The notes under the pieces: generated by a model | Database searches by the model: none | What the model was told of the DNA's origin: nothing | Seen by the model: only the letters and a program-made list of their open reading frames with translations | Translations under genes and position numbers: made by a program | Part shown: piece by piece, positions 23,306 through 36,269 of the stretch | How positions within the stretch are numbered: position 1 is the first letter of the stretch | Layout: every line of letters begins with the position of its first letter | Assembly (NCBI RefSeq): GCF_901709675.1 | Contig: NC_051099.1 | Span: forward strand, 7,874,001 to 7,938,000 | Reading direction: 5' to 3' | Length of the DNA: 64,000 bases | Origin: Syngnathus acus | Taxonomy: Eukaryota; Chordata; Actinopteri; Syngnathiformes; Syngnathidae

Positions 23306-26300
23306 TCAGCCATCAAACTGCTTCATCATGACCTTGCGGCTGACCTCATAGCCCAGGAAAAGTGCTCCGTTAGCAGGAAAGGTGCGGACCATGGTGGGAG
23401 TGAGCCCGGAGTACAGTGCTCGAATACCTACAAGCATGAAATACAACAGAAGGAACCAAGATGATTTCAACCCATTAGGATGATAAAGACTTGATGAAGA
23501 TGAAATGTACTACCTTCAGTTCGTGCGATGGTCATAAAGGTTTTGAAAAAGCCGCCCTGCTTGCCCGTCATGGACATGACCTGGATGCGAGACTTGACAC
23601 AATCCATGGGGTAGACCACTAGCCACAGACACGCCCCTCCGAAACCCCCGCTGAAAACAATCGGAGCCACGCCTAAACGACAGTAAGACGCAAACACAGC
23701 ATAAGAGTTAGCATTTCATGATGATCTCCCAGAATGCACTGTGGCAGCCGCTCACTCACCAATGTTATCTTTTTCACACTTCATGTAGTCTGCAAAGGCA
23801 CTGCGGCATAACTCGTAGGCACCAAAGAAGCAGAAGTAGCCAGGAACCTCTCTGGCAATGGTTGTGGTCAGGCCCTGGAAGAAGCCCTGTGGACCCTCGT
23901 TCTTCATGATGGATTTCACCACAGACCACACCGAGCTGCAAACAGGATGCAAAGCTATGGATTAGAAAACCTGATTAACACACACTACAATGCATTTACC
24001 ACCTAAGAAAATTGGAAAGGACAATTCTTCAAAAGAGTTTATTCAATGCCACTCCAGTTTGAAGCGGACTGTAAATCAAAGACAGAATCACCTAGTAATT
24101 CTCAAAGTGTAGGATTGGTAACTTCTGTCTTGAAATGTTGAGAAAGTAGTCAGGAATTACGAAAAAATTACAAGTTGTTTGCTGGTAGCCAGCTCGTTCA
24201 CATTAGGTACACATTTGTCTATGTAACTTAAAATCCGTTCGCATGACTATTTTGGATGTTTACCTTTCCCCTGGGCATCCAAGAACACCTCAGCAACTTC
24301 CAAGTACCGTATTTTCCGCCCTAAAAGGTGCACCTAAAAACCTAAAATTTTCTCAAAAGCCGACAGTGCGCCTTATAGGCCAGTGCGCCTTATATATGGA
24401 TCAACTGATGAATTTGTTGATCCATACTGGTTGTACACAGTGCTCTGCCAAAATGTTTCAGTACGTTTTAGTACGACTAGTAAATTACAAGGTCGCATCG
24501 CTTCCCAGCATTACGGCAACTGTAGTCAGGGGGCGTCACCGAATAGCTGTTGTACCCGCGAGGCTATTTCATGTCAAAATAGGCTGCCCTGTTAATGTTT
24601 CGAGTAAATCTACTGATCGATATGGAAGGGAAACATAGGTAAGTAGTACCAATGCGTTAGATCGAACTTTAGTCAGTTCCGATCATTTTATAGGAGATCG
24701 TTTGAGAAACGCGATTGTTTACACTTTGCTGAGGCTCATGGGAGATTGCGAGCTGAGGCTCGTGAGACTTTGCGGATGGCTAATGCTATTGCGATAGCTG
24801 CTATACGTACCAGGCTATTTCATGTCAAAATAGGCTGCCCTGTTAATGTTTCGAGTAAATCTACGGATCGATATGGAAGGGAAACATAGGTAAGTAGTAC
24901 CAATGCGTTAGATCGAACTTTAGTCAGTTCCGATCATTTTATAGGAGATCGTTTGAGAAACGCGATTGTTTACACTTTGCTGAGGCTCATGGGAGATTGC
25001 GAACTGAGGCTCGTGAGACTTTGCGGATGGCTAATGCTATTGCGATAGCTGCTATACGTACCAGGCTATTTCATGTCAAAATAGGCTGCTCTGTTAATGT
25101 TTCGAGTAAATCTACGGATCGATATGGAAGGGAAACATAGGTAAGTAGTACCAATGCGTTAGATCGAACTTTAGTCAGTTCTGATCATTTTATAGGAGAT
25201 CGTTTGAGAAACGCGATTGTTTACACTTTGCTGAGGCTCATGGGAGATTGCGAGCTGAGGCTCGTGAGACTTTGCGGATGGCTAATGCTATTGCGATAGC
25301 TGCTATACGTACCAGGCTATTTCATGTCAAAATAGGCTGCTCTGTTAATGTTTCGAGTAAATCTACGGATCGATATGGAAGGGAAACATAGGTAAGTAGT
25401 ACCAATGCGTTAGATCGAACTTTAGTCAGTTCCGATCATTTTATAGGAGATCGTTTGAGAAACGCGATTGTTTACAGAGGGCTCGTTGGTTATTGGCTAG
25501 TGGATGCATACCGCAACCCTAGTCAACCTCAGTTTGATGCAGTATAGCTTCTATTTTATGCGCCCTATAATCCGGTGCGCCTTATATATGGACAAAGTTT
25601 TAAAATGGGCCGTTCATTGAAGGTGCGCCTTATAACCCGGTGCGCCTTTTAGGGCGGAAAATACGGTAATCCTACAGTGGTCCCACCGGTTTCGTGGTCA
25701 CAACAAATTGATGATTCACAGTTCCCTTTTGAGGTCATAACCATTCAGAATCACAAACTATAGATAACTCAATTTATCTCGTCATTTTCCTTGTGGTCAA
25801 GGAACTTCTGTCAAACGTTCATCCTTTTTATACTTTGTTGTAATGCAGTGCAAGCCATATTGGAGCAATCTATTAGAACAGGAAGACTTTTTGGAACCAC
25901 TTACTTCTGACTCCTTGCAATTTTGCCCGACGCCTCCATTTCGTACATAGCTTGCAGACGGCACTTGACGAGCTCCGTAGGGCAGAGGACCAGTGAAGAG
26001 AAGATGGACGCCACGGAGCCGGCACACGCTTTCTGCATGTCACTGGCGAGCATAAAAGGCAAAAACAAACAGAAATCCTCCGTGTATTCATCCAGCTACA
26101 GACCAAGGCCTTTGTTTACATTGCCCTACCTCAGCACGGCATCACTGTGCAGTCCTGCCGTGAAGCGGATAACCTGCTGGCAGAAGCCGTAGCTCATGAA
26201 GAGCACAGAGTTCTCAGCAATGTTAGCCATCAGTGCCGGCGAGGTTCCCTGGTAGAGACCGCGGATGCCAACTTGTTTGTACGTAGACATGATGCAGTGG

Positions 26301-26886
26301 ATGAAGCCTCTGTACAGTGTGGGAAAGGTCTGCATCTTGACCTTGGCTGTGTCCAGAGGTTGTCCACTGAAGACACATGCGGCCCCACCTGGAAGAAGAC
26401 AACGTGGTCCAAAAAAACATCGGCCAACAAACACTAAATATGGCACTTTAGCTTCTTTATAGGAGTGAAATAATCCCAAAAGAGAAAATGTCCTGACATC
26501 TTTTCCCCAAAGATTGTCTCGTAAAGCGATTAATTAAAATACATGATAGGGTATATTTATAATGTAGTATACTTTTGAGACTCAAGAGAAGGGCAATAAG
26601 TGAGTCGAAGGCACAGCAGAGACAAATGAGCCAGAAAAAGACTCAGACAGATGTCTATGGCCATTTGGGCCCACTTTAAAGAGGTATCAATGTTTGCTCA
26701 CATTCACCTGTAAGTGGACACAGTCTGCAGTTGAGGCACAGGGAACACAGAGTACAGTAATGGATACTGCACTGTACTGTAATTTGTTTTCATAATTTTG
26801 GGAGGGGGGGGTAAAAAGTGAGTCAGGTTACCTATCGCTCCAGCTGAGAGGTCGATGATGGCCTGAACCACGGCATGAGGTGCCAT
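23306..26886 (-). CDS. slc25a15: SLC25A15-type mitochondrial ornithine/citrulline carrier
   Basis: Six coding exons join in phase: 26886-26832, 26388-26130, 26042-25905, 23935-23760, 23672-23514 and 23427-23306. They encode 302 residues (human SLC25A15 301). The protein exchanges cytosolic ornithine for citrulline across the inner mitochondrial membrane in the urea cycle. It has three carrier repeats with their signatures: [18 protein letters not shown] and YPMDCVKSR. Conserved stretches include [38 protein letters not shown] and the C-terminal [12 protein letters not shown]. The third exon must start at 26042 to hold the frame. A non-coding 5' exon appears to end with a donor at 27481. The intron between exons 3 and 4 carries a MITE with a minisatellite. 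Paralogue (a or b copy) not resolved. Confidence 0.93.
24305..25668. mobile_element. MITE-like element with 30-bp terminal inverted repeats
   Basis: The two ends, 24305-24334 and 25639-25668, are inverted copies that differ at one base in 30 (starting TACCGTATTTTCCGCCC). TA flanks both ends and can be read as a target-site duplication. Sub-terminal GTGCGCCTTATA motifs recur inside both ends, in a style seen in many fish genomes. There is no transposase frame, so it is non-autonomous. Most of the 1.36-kb interior is a 251-bp tandem repeat. It lies in an intron of slc25a15. Superfamily unassigned. TA duplication would suit Tc1/mariner-like elements, though this reading rests on the ends alone. 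Confidence 0.8.
24561..25476. repeat. 251-bp minisatellite, about 3.6 copies
   Basis: Copies start at 24561, 24812, 25063 and 25314, each beginning AGGCTATTTCATGTCAAAAT, so the period is exactly 251 bp. The last copy is cut at about 25476. Copies differ only by a few substitutions (for example GCCCTG or GCTCTG, and TCCGATC or TCTGATC). This indicates recent expansion or homogenisation. The whole array lies between the inverted repeats of the MITE. Confidence 0.96.
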
Positions 26887-27480
26887 TGTGTCCAAAATTG
26901 TTAGACGACGTTTCTCTTTCTGTCAGGCACCTGACAACCATATAAAAGATAGTATGGAAGCATTTCAATAAATTGTAGAAAACAAATTACTTCACTAGTT
27001 CAAGAGCCCTGACACCCTGCAGAGGAAATTCATTTCGGCCGTCTATATCTGGGATCTTGAGATTAACTGGCAAAAAACAACAACAATTGCTCCACAATTG
27101 ATTGACAATACTGATCATCAATGTGGAGAAAGAGTTATTTCCAGCTTTGCTACGCAATCCTTATCGCAAGGTTATTACTGTCGTACCTTTTACTGTTGTT
27201 GGCCTGTTACATATGAAGGTTACCAGCAGTGGGGTGGGGGTTGATGGCTCGACGCTGAGCATGTTTTAACACTAAATAGAAATGTTTACATGTACAACTT
27301 TGCACGTTATGGGATTTAATAAGGAAATGCGTGCTTTTCTCCCTTTGATTTTTTTATGTCTCTATCAGGGCTTAAGGATCTAAATCGGAGTGCAGTGGAT
27401 GTTTTCTGCAATAATACTGTAACAAGGTCACTGTAACAAGCGACGTTGTACTGAATAAATACCTAGTTAATTTTACTTAC

Positions 27481-27560
27481 CTTTGCGTGCGCTTTCACAC
27501 CGAGTGTGACCTCAGTGCTGATATCCACCCGGAGGCTTGCTAAACGGAGCTAACTAGCGG
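27481..27560 (-). other. slc25a15: Probable non-coding first exon of slc25a15
   Basis: On the minus strand this GC-richer stretch ends in a near-perfect donor (AAAG|GTAAGT, donor bases at 27475-27480). It lies 0.6 kb upstream of the coding start, which lacks a promoter-like context of its own. A 5' leader exon spliced onto the ATG exon fits both facts. The upper border (transcription start) is a guess. Confidence 0.5.
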
Positions 27561-28882
27561 AACACGCATGATTATATCAAATGTTATCTTTTTTGCAACA
27601 TCTTCCTCCCAAGGCGTGGCGTTAATAGATGGATGAATGAATGGGCAACGATAAAGGCGCTGCGGCTCAGAATAATGATAAACGATGTTGCAGAGCATAT
27701 CTGATGACAAGATTTTAAGAGGTCTTTCTCTGCTCCACATCCAGGTACCAAACTCTTTTCCCGTCCAATTTTGGGCCATTCTTGATTATAAAATTAACGT
27801 TTGTTTTAGGGTCGTTCAGATTTGACGTTACGTCGTGTTCGATTAAACAAAAATGATGAATTTGGTTTACTTAAAAAAAAAAAAAGAAAAGTGAGAGTGA
27901 TCCGCAATGCGCGAAATTCATGCACGTGAAAACTTCCGGTTTAATGTCAGGGCAGGTGGTACAAGGTATTAGAGCGCCCTCTGCTGTTTATTTTGTAAAA
28001 CATGAGTGAATATTGAGTTCAATGTACAATGTACAATAGTTTGATTCAGAGGTGAGTATTCAATAAAAAATAAACTCAATAAATGTTAGTGTTAAGCCCG
28101 ATGCAAACTGTCTATATATTCTGTCCAATGTTTTGCTGTAGCAGTGTTTGAGAATTGACACCACCCCACAGTCTATTATACAACAACAACAAAAAGAGCA
28201 AAGTGCAACTCTACACATTTCCCATAAAATGTGCAAACACGGCATTCATCTGCAATAATCAAGAGTACAACGAGGGCCACAATACAAACAAACCGAGCAG
28301 TGTTCCTGCATGGGGTCAATGTGCAGATGTCATGTCACTAAAAATATTGACGTGACAGATGGATTTGTTAATGATGTGTACACAACCGTTAGATTGATTT
28401 CTTTATGATTCAATCTCCTTGAAAGTTTGAAGGTGAGCTGCTTGATTTTGTAGGACTTTAACAAACCACCTGGTCATATAACACAAAATAGAAACCAGGA
28501 AATTAATAAGTAAAATAAAAACTATATTGAAATAGCATTTTTTTTTTTAGTTGTCCTCTTAGGGGCAGTGTGGGGCATCATTTATAGCGATAAAAAGTGG
28601 ACAAGAAGAAAGTTGCAATTGATAGTAAAACAATTTCACATATTAGGAGAAATATACGGTTATCGATTTATTAACCGTCTGTATGTGTTACCACAGAGTT
28701 TGTGTATAAACATTCATTTGTTGAGGGAATATCGCTCCCTGAACACAATGCTAATTTCCTTCGATGAGATTTCCTATTCACAGTTAGCATTAGCACTGAG
28801 GATGTTTCTGAAAAAGTATATGTTGTATTCACGTGTAATAGTTTTTGGTGTGTTAATTTCACAGTAAACTTTGTGCAGCCCG
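27561..28882. other. Upstream flank of slc25a15, no gene
   Basis: A poly-A run lies at about 27871-27883 and an ETS-type ACTTCCGGTT near 27931. I saw no coding gene. Short open frames on both strands lack splice sites in phase and family resemblance. Confidence 0.5.
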
Positions 28883-29995
28883 ACAGGACTGTCTCAGAAA
28901 ATTAGAACATCGTGAAAGTTCTTTATTTTCTGTAATGGAATTAAAACAAGAATGTCATACATTCTGGATTCATTACAAATCAAATGAAATATAATATAAT
29001 ATAAATATTGCAAGCCTTTTATTATTTTAATATTGCTGATTATGACTTACAGCTTAAGCAAACTCAAAAATTCTCTAAAAAAATTAGAACATTTCCTCAG
29101 ACCAAGTAAAAAAAAAAAAGAATTTATAACAGCAAAACAAAATCAAACATTTGAAAATGTCCATTAATGCCCTCAGTACTTGGTTGGGAATCCTTTTGCA
29201 CGGATTACTGCATCAATGCGGCATGGCGGCAATCAGCCTGTGGCATTGCTGAGGTGTTATGGATGCCCAGGATGCTTCAATAGCGGCCTTTAGCTCATTT
29301 GCATTGTTGGGTCTGGTGTCTTTCAGCTTCTTCTTCACAACACCCCACAAATTCTCTATGGGGTTCAGGTCAGGGGAATTGGCTGGCCAATCGAGGACAG
29401 TAATGCCATGGTCAGTACACCATTTACTGGTGGTTTTGGTACTGTAGGCAGGTGCCAGATCATGCTGGAAAATGAAATCATCATCTCCATAGAGCCTTTC
29501 AGTAGACGGAAGCATGTAGTGCTCTAAAATCTCTTGGTACACAGCTGCATTTACTCTGGACTGGAAACACAGTGGACCAACACCAGCAGCTGACATGGCT
29601 CCCCAAACCATCGCTGACTGTGGGAACTTCACACTGGATTTCAAGCAACTTGGATTTTGCTCCTCTCCAGCCTTTCTCCAGACTCTGGCGCCTTGACTTC
29701 CAAATGAAATACAAAACTTGCTTTCATCTGAAAAGAGGACTTTGGACCACTCTGCAACTGTCTAGTGCTTCTTTTCCATAGCCCAAGTCAGACGCTTCAG
29801 AAGTGGCTTGACCAGGATAGTTGAGTTTTCTTAAGCTGTATGCCATAATCAGCAATATTAAAATAATAAAAGGCTTGCAATATTTCAGTTGATTTGTAAT
29901 GAATCCAGAATGTATGACATTTTTGTTTTTTTAATTGTATTATAGAAAATAAAGAACTTTATCACAATATTCTAATTTTCCGAGACAGTCCTGTA
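28883..29995. mobile_element. Tc1-like DNA transposon, internally deleted
   Basis: The ends are long inverted repeats of roughly 200 bp. The left starts ACAGGACTGTCTCAGAAAAT and the right is its reverse complement ending AGACAGTCCTGT. TA follows the right end, while the matching TA at the left has mutated. The interior carries a minus-strand transposase remnant. At about 1.1 kb it is shorter than a complete element of this group (about 1.6 kb), because the part encoding the DNA-binding N-terminus is missing. It lies in gene-poor DNA between slc25a15 and irs4. Confidence 0.93.
29213..29790 (-). pseudogene. Tc1-like transposase remnant
   Basis: The frame covers the catalytic half of a Tc1-type DDE transposase. 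The first aspartate is in LFSDES, the second in FQHDLAPAY and the glutamate in PDLNPIENLWG, with the spacing expected of the DD34E group. Breaks are visible. The paired-type DNA-binding N-terminus is absent, a stop codon interrupts the frame near 29763, and a small deletion after the MPH near 29216 shifts the C-terminus into a stop. It is not functional. Confidence 0.92.
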
Positions 29996-32900
29996 TTTGA
30001 CAAACATGGAGTAAAAGAAACCTTTGCCATGCAATGATCTTGCCAAAATACCATCTGTTAGGCCAGAGGAGTCTGGGATTAAAAACATAAAGTCTGGCTA
30101 ATGCCTTAAAATGTCTGTCCAGTTTCCTCACAACACTCTGGACTCGCTAAATGTAAATGGTGCAACATTGACTTTGAACACATGGTCAATAAAAAATACT
30201 CACAAATGTCCTTTTCTCCCACTTTTCCTTTTTATATATATATAAAAACAACATTTGAGGTTGTCTACATCACAAACAATTATTGTCAATATTCTGTTTG
30301 GAAACAATTTGTCATAAATTGAATGAACCCCACGCACCCCAACTGTCCCACCCCAACACCCATCAGTGAACTCCTCTATGCACATGGTATTTTACAGAGT
30401 TCATGATCAGTCTTTGTACATCAATATCAAAGTAGATAACTTTAAAATACATAGAATGCTCTTTCAGTTGTAATTACAGATGCTAATCTTGATTGTACAA
30501 ACAGTATCATTTCCCACACTTAGAGTCTGGTCCTTCACTCAGAAGCAGTCATCCATTGAAGAGCTTTTATCGATATTTTCCTCCTGTAGTGCTCTTAGAC
30601 TGTGAGGGGTTTAACTACCAACTGTTTTGTCTGCACAGTCTCAAGATTATGAGGTACAGTCAGATAGGCTCCGTAATCCCTAATTAGGAAAGTAGCACTG
30701 AAGGAATAACAAATAGATTATAAAGGACCAACTAATTAGTTGAATTTATACTGTAAGTGTCAGGCAGTAAATTGTTGTTCTGAAGCACAAACTACTGGCA
30801 GTGGCGGGCTATTCGGATTCAGACAACAGGTAACTCGAAAGCACCTGGTCAATAATTTAATGGGATTGTTTGAAAGCCGACGACAAAGAGACATAAATTC
30901 TAAATGTGTACCAAAGTGAATGTAAAAATCTGCACACCCATGTTCAAATACCAGGTTTTGTGATCTTAAAAAAAAGACTGACAATCACTTGAGCCAGCAC
31001 TTTGTACCCTTGTGATGCATTTTTACTCCTCCTCTTGAGAAGTTTCATTTTCATTTGGATTAGTTATTTTTAGTCTAATTTATTTTATCTATGTATTAGC
31101 ACAGGGATGTGTAGTTTTTCATGTTCACTGGTTGGTGAATGGGTCTCTTATCTGGAAATGACAAAAGAAAGTGTCAAAAGATGAAGAAGTCAAGATGGTG
31201 AATGTTTAGAAAAATGTATCTCTGCAACACAACTTCTCCACATCATTTGTCACTTTTTTATGTGTGACTTCCAGTAGGCATATATTCATTCATTTATTCT
31301 AACTCAACATGTGGCCATGGTTTTCATAATATTCATCTTTAGAATAATGATTTTTTTTCAGGAGCCTTGTCACGAATATGATTCTAAATGTGGGAAAAAT
31401 ACACGAAGAAAGCCTTTCCTTGTACCCTGTATACACACAACCAGAAACATGCTGAGTTTGGTCACCATTGTTACTGAAGCCTCTGGTACTGATGTTTGTT
31501 TTCAACCATACAGTATATTCCAATTTTTTTTTTTTTTTTTTTTGTACATTGTGTTTGTTTGATTTGAGTTGCAACTGGACCAAACCAGAATTCAATGGCT
31601 CTGGGTATGGTATTCAACCAGTCAGAAACTCACATGATCTTGATTAAAAAAAAAAAAGACACTCTTTAAAAATGTTTCATTGAAAAATTAAAACCATGTT
31701 TTGGCCCCAAAGCACTTCAAGGAAAGAAAAATTCATTTGAAATCAGATTTGTTTACAAATGCTCTTGTTGTCAGATTGTATTTTTGATTATTTGGCAATT
31801 TGGCAATCCGACAGCAGTATAACCAATGGAAATAATAGAAATAGTGGTTTAGGAGAGGACTGAACCAGGTCTTGGATAAGAGTAAAGACAGAAAGGAGCA
31901 CTTGTCACACAATTTGGGGACTGAATCCACATCCAAATATAGAAAAACAACACACACGAGCGTGTTCGTCGTGTTCTAGCCCAGGTAAACACTTAGCTGC
32001 TCTGAAGAGTTCAAATGACCTCCACTCATGTTTGCTTTGAGGTTCAAAATACACCACAAGCCTAAATCAATACCTACATTTCATTTGCAGTCTAATATGA
32101 GCCTGCCTTGTTAGTATTTTATATACAAGAGAATGAAAGCTGTCAGGTAAAAACAATGCAGAAAGTCATTAAAACAGGTTTCAAGAATAAAGTGTATACA
32201 ATTTAGAATCCTCATATTGTCCGGTAACATTATTTAGGATGAAATAGCAGCCCCTGTTCTGGATTATTATCATCATTATTTTTTTCTTTTTTTTTTGCTT
32301 CACTTTGTCGGGCCCAACCTCAACTTGGCAAGGTCATACAAGAGCGAGGGAATGCTGACATAGTGGCTTAACTGTTAGGCACCCTCTGTCCCTCTAAAAT
32401 AAAATAAAATAAATCTTTTCACGTTTCAGATAAACAGTAAGGCCATTTTAAAAATTATTTACTGATATCAATGTGTTTAATCTTTTTTTCTTGTATTTTC
32501 ACAACCCATTTTAAGATTACCTGTGTAAAACAGCTACAATCAAAAAAGAGGCACTTTATAAAAGAGTATATATAGATATCTAGGCTAAATAGTATTCATC
32601 AAAATACTGTATGTATAGTGTATATCTTAAATAACGTGTCCTATTATATTTGTGTCAAGTAAACTGTTATGCCACTGAGGAAAAACAAGCTGTGGTGTTT
32701 TAAATGCTGTTTGCATGTATACTGTAGCATGAAGCATGAATACGATATAAAGATAGAATATTGAATGAATAAAAAGAACTGTTGCCGAAAAATAATGTCC
32801 ACACTTCCTCGTTTGGGAGGGAGCTAAAGGCAACTTTTGCACCAGTGTAGAATTCCCTTTGTGTGAGGTTGTTTCTGTTATACTGACCAACAATGCTGCA

Positions 32901-35900
32901 GAAGAACGTTATGCAAATTTACCAATTGTTATGCGCCGTTTGTACCAGGATGCATGCGGCACAAAAAGCCTTGGCAACTGGCAATAATGCATCTTATAGT
33001 GGAAACATGACAGGCGATGGTTAATTTAATCACATCGAAGGTTGTGTAAGCTTCAGGTGGAATTGTGCGTGACAGCTTCTTGCCACTGCTAAATCTTTGC
33101 TGTCCTGACAATAATATGAGTATCGATTACTTAAACAATACAAATCCATAAAACAGCGCAAAGCTCAGATATGTTGCTTGCCGAAAGTTAAGGAAAATTG
33201 TGTTCAAATTTGAAGAATCCTCTTTTGACTTTTTTGGACAGCATCAATTCACAGCCAAAGTGGTACTTGAGAAAAAGTTTTTGTTGTTGTTTATAAAGAA
33301 AGGTCCTGAAGAAGCATTATGGCTTTAATGGCACCTGTATGTATTATATTGACAAATATGACGACGTGTATAATTGTGTAAAAGACATCTTTTGTTGACA
33401 CGTTTTCAGGACATAGTAAACAAAGGAAGGTGTTGCACACAGGGAAAAAAAAAAGCCTTTTGGGACATGAAGCTGCAATCAGACTATAAACTAAATGGAT
33501 GTCACTACTGAGCCTTGAATGATCACATTTCATTACATTTGCTCAGCAACCAATCACAATGATGTCAATCTTGGAGGCAATCAAACCAAATGTGTGACAT
33601 TTTTACCGACTTTATGGCTTTGCCCGATTGTCATAGTACTTTAATCGTGTCAAATAGACATAAAGCCGACCTGTGAACCCACATAATCAAACATAATCAT
33701 TTATCAAGTTCACATTAGCTGATCAGAGCAAGGCATACAAACAGATTACCCCGTCTGTGTCAGTGCGTGTGTGTGTGTGTGTGCATGCGTGTGTGTATGA
33801 GTGTGTTTGGCACATGTTTGGTTGTCAGAACATGGCAGACAGATGAGGATTGGTTTCCCAGAGTTCCAGTATTTTGGACTCGACACGTAGTTGTGTTGTG
33901 GCAACTGTTGGGCATCGCGCCGCTCCCATCGTAGACTTCGGCACACATCAACAATCTGGAGGAAAACAATCAAACACCGGCAAGAATTTAAGATGGGCCT
34001 TTTTGGAAACACTTTATTGATTCTTATTTATTATTATAGTCGATTAGGTTATGTACTGTACAAAAGGTCGTAGTTGTTTAGAACATTTAATCTGTGGCTG
34101 GTTGTGTAAACACCACATGATGCGTGATATCTTTCTATAATGATTTTAATGATAAGGGCCTCATGCGCAGTGGTGCACGTGTTAATATTATGCAATTGCA
34201 TCAGCTCCATGCTATCAAGAAAACAAATGAGCGTAGCAATAATCAGCTTGTGGTGGCCATGAATGTGTCCCAAAGTGATCCACTGAGACTAATCGACCCT
34301 CTCTTTATTAAAGAATAGCCTCATAAAGAAACCAGTTTGTACCTCAGGGGACACTTATGGATAAAAGTGCTCATACGTCAAGTTGACTCGGGCTGACCGC
34401 TTGCTCCTTTCTTTCCTGAGAGGAAAATGATGGTGTGCAACTCAAGAAAAACAATGTTTAAGAGCACAGCTCTATTTGTTTTTTCAACATCAACCGTTAA
34501 GATTCCCTAGTGGTTGTAGAAAAGCAACTATTTCATGAAAAAAATGTCCAAAACAAGTAAATGAATCCATTTATTTTTTTTACCATTTCAGTTTTCCTCA
34601 TTTTTGGGGGGCACCGCTTAAATGGCACCCAGTGACACATTTGGGCATCCGGCAGACATCACAATCTCTGCCGCAGTTAGATAAAAATGTCTGTGCAATT
34701 CTTAAAAGCATACGGCAGTTTGACCTTTAATTAATTAAATTTCCATAATTTATTGTGGGAAAATTAAAAAAATCCGCACAAATCAGATCAGCCAACTACG
34801 GGTATGTACAAAAACAACAGCTGTGATTCAGTGACACAGGCACGCCTATTCTTACAATCTTGTGCTATATTCAAACACAGAAAAACAAGTCTGCTAAAGG
34901 TTAATATTCATTCAGGCCATGGTGTTCGTAAGCCCAGGAAAAGGTGACAGATGTTGTCTTGCATACTTATTGATCTAAGTAAATTTAATAAAAGAGAGGC
35001 TCAATGAGGTCAACACTGAACCAACATTTACATTTCTTTCAATATTCTGCAGGAGAACACTTTGCTCTTGAAGCAACTCTGATCAAGAATAGTATACTAA
35101 TTGAAACATTGTTGATAAACATCTGAAATCAATGTCCATAAAACATTTCACTTGAAAGTCATTCCAATTTGAGTGTTAAGTGGAATTAGCGGCATTATGT
35201 GAGCGCTTATTATTGTGCATGCCATATCCCGTACATATAACATGCAACATATTCTAGCAGAAGCAGCACATGCAATCAACAGTCACAGTGGGAAAATGTA
35301 TGGGGGCTATTGACAGAATATTACAAGAGCTTTCCTCGCAATTCATGTTAAATGCGTAAACACGCTGTCCCCAGTCGCAATAAGTGGGCAATTACAGTAT
35401 TATGATCACGCGTTTGCATTAGCGGAATCAATTATGCAAATGTGAATTGAATACATAAGACGCAGAAATTGTGTGTTCCTGATGAATATTTGATGTTCCC
35501 CGTTTTCTATAGAGTAATGTACACTCCCTCCAAAGATGCTCCTGCACATTTTACAGTAGAGCCATTATCACCAATTCTGTATTTCCAAAAGCTAATAATG
35601 CTTCACTTTGACTGATCGAAAGAAGTTAATTTAAAATGCTTATTATTACACTTGTGGTGGTAGAACGGCAATGCATTTTGGATAACTTATTAAGCCACAT
35701 GAGGAGTGACGCAGAGCATTCCCAAAGCATTTATAAATGTAGCCACAATAAGAAACATAACAGAGCAATATTATTGTAAAATATATGACGCCTCCCTTAT
35801 ATAGAATCTCATTGTATTGTTCATGTAAATTTGCTTTTCCAAAATATTTCTTGACGTGAAAGAGACACTCATCTCTAATGTGCTTCAGTACAGTAGCCAA

Positions 35901-36269
35901 TCCATCAAAACCATTACATGACTTTGAGCCATGCATGGCATGATGGGAGACCTCGAGTTTGCCGTGTGAACCGGTGCGGTCGACAGCTCGCCCACACGCA
36001 ATCGCAAATACCTGGCCCGTGTTCCCCTCTGTCTATCACCGTTTATGTGAAGGGCTCATTACCAGCAGCAGACACATCAATTGGCTGCGCTCTCACTCGA
36101 CAACCACTTGTCATAAGAGACCTTGCAGACAACCCGCAGCTTAGAGACGAGGCACACTAATGTGCACAGCTGACTGAGAGCCACACGCAAGTTTTGTCTG
36201 CAGTTTGCATCACGCTGCAAGACAAATAGTCAAACTCCAAATGTTTTTGAACCTAATAGTTTGGATACT
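29996..36269. other. Gene-poor stretch downstream of the IRS gene
   Basis: No coding gene is recognised in 6.3 kb. A minus-strand acceptor at 33956 with a good pyrimidine tract (TTTTCCTCCAG) is in the right phase to receive the irs4 donor at 36302, and would add two codons and a stop. Part of this AT-rich stretch could therefore be a long IRS 3'UTR, as IRS genes are known to have. A T-run lies near 31526-31543 and a GT repeat at 33755-33808. Confidence 0.4.
33755..33808. repeat. (GT)n-rich microsatellite
   Basis: An imperfect GT run interrupted by GCATGC and ATGA. On the minus strand it lies about 150 bases after the candidate terminal splice acceptor of the IRS gene. Confidence 0.9.

Noticed and set aside
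24243-24638. 131-residue plus-strand frame inside the slc25a15 intron
   Set aside because: It runs through the MITE end and into the first minisatellite unit and ends there; not a transposase and not conserved between repeat copies.
29259-29781. Plus-strand frames inside the Tc1-like element
   Set aside because: They are the complement of the transposase remnant.
31299-31595. Minus-strand 98-residue frame with a lysine run
   Set aside because: The lysine run is the complement of a poly-T tract and the rest lacks protein character.
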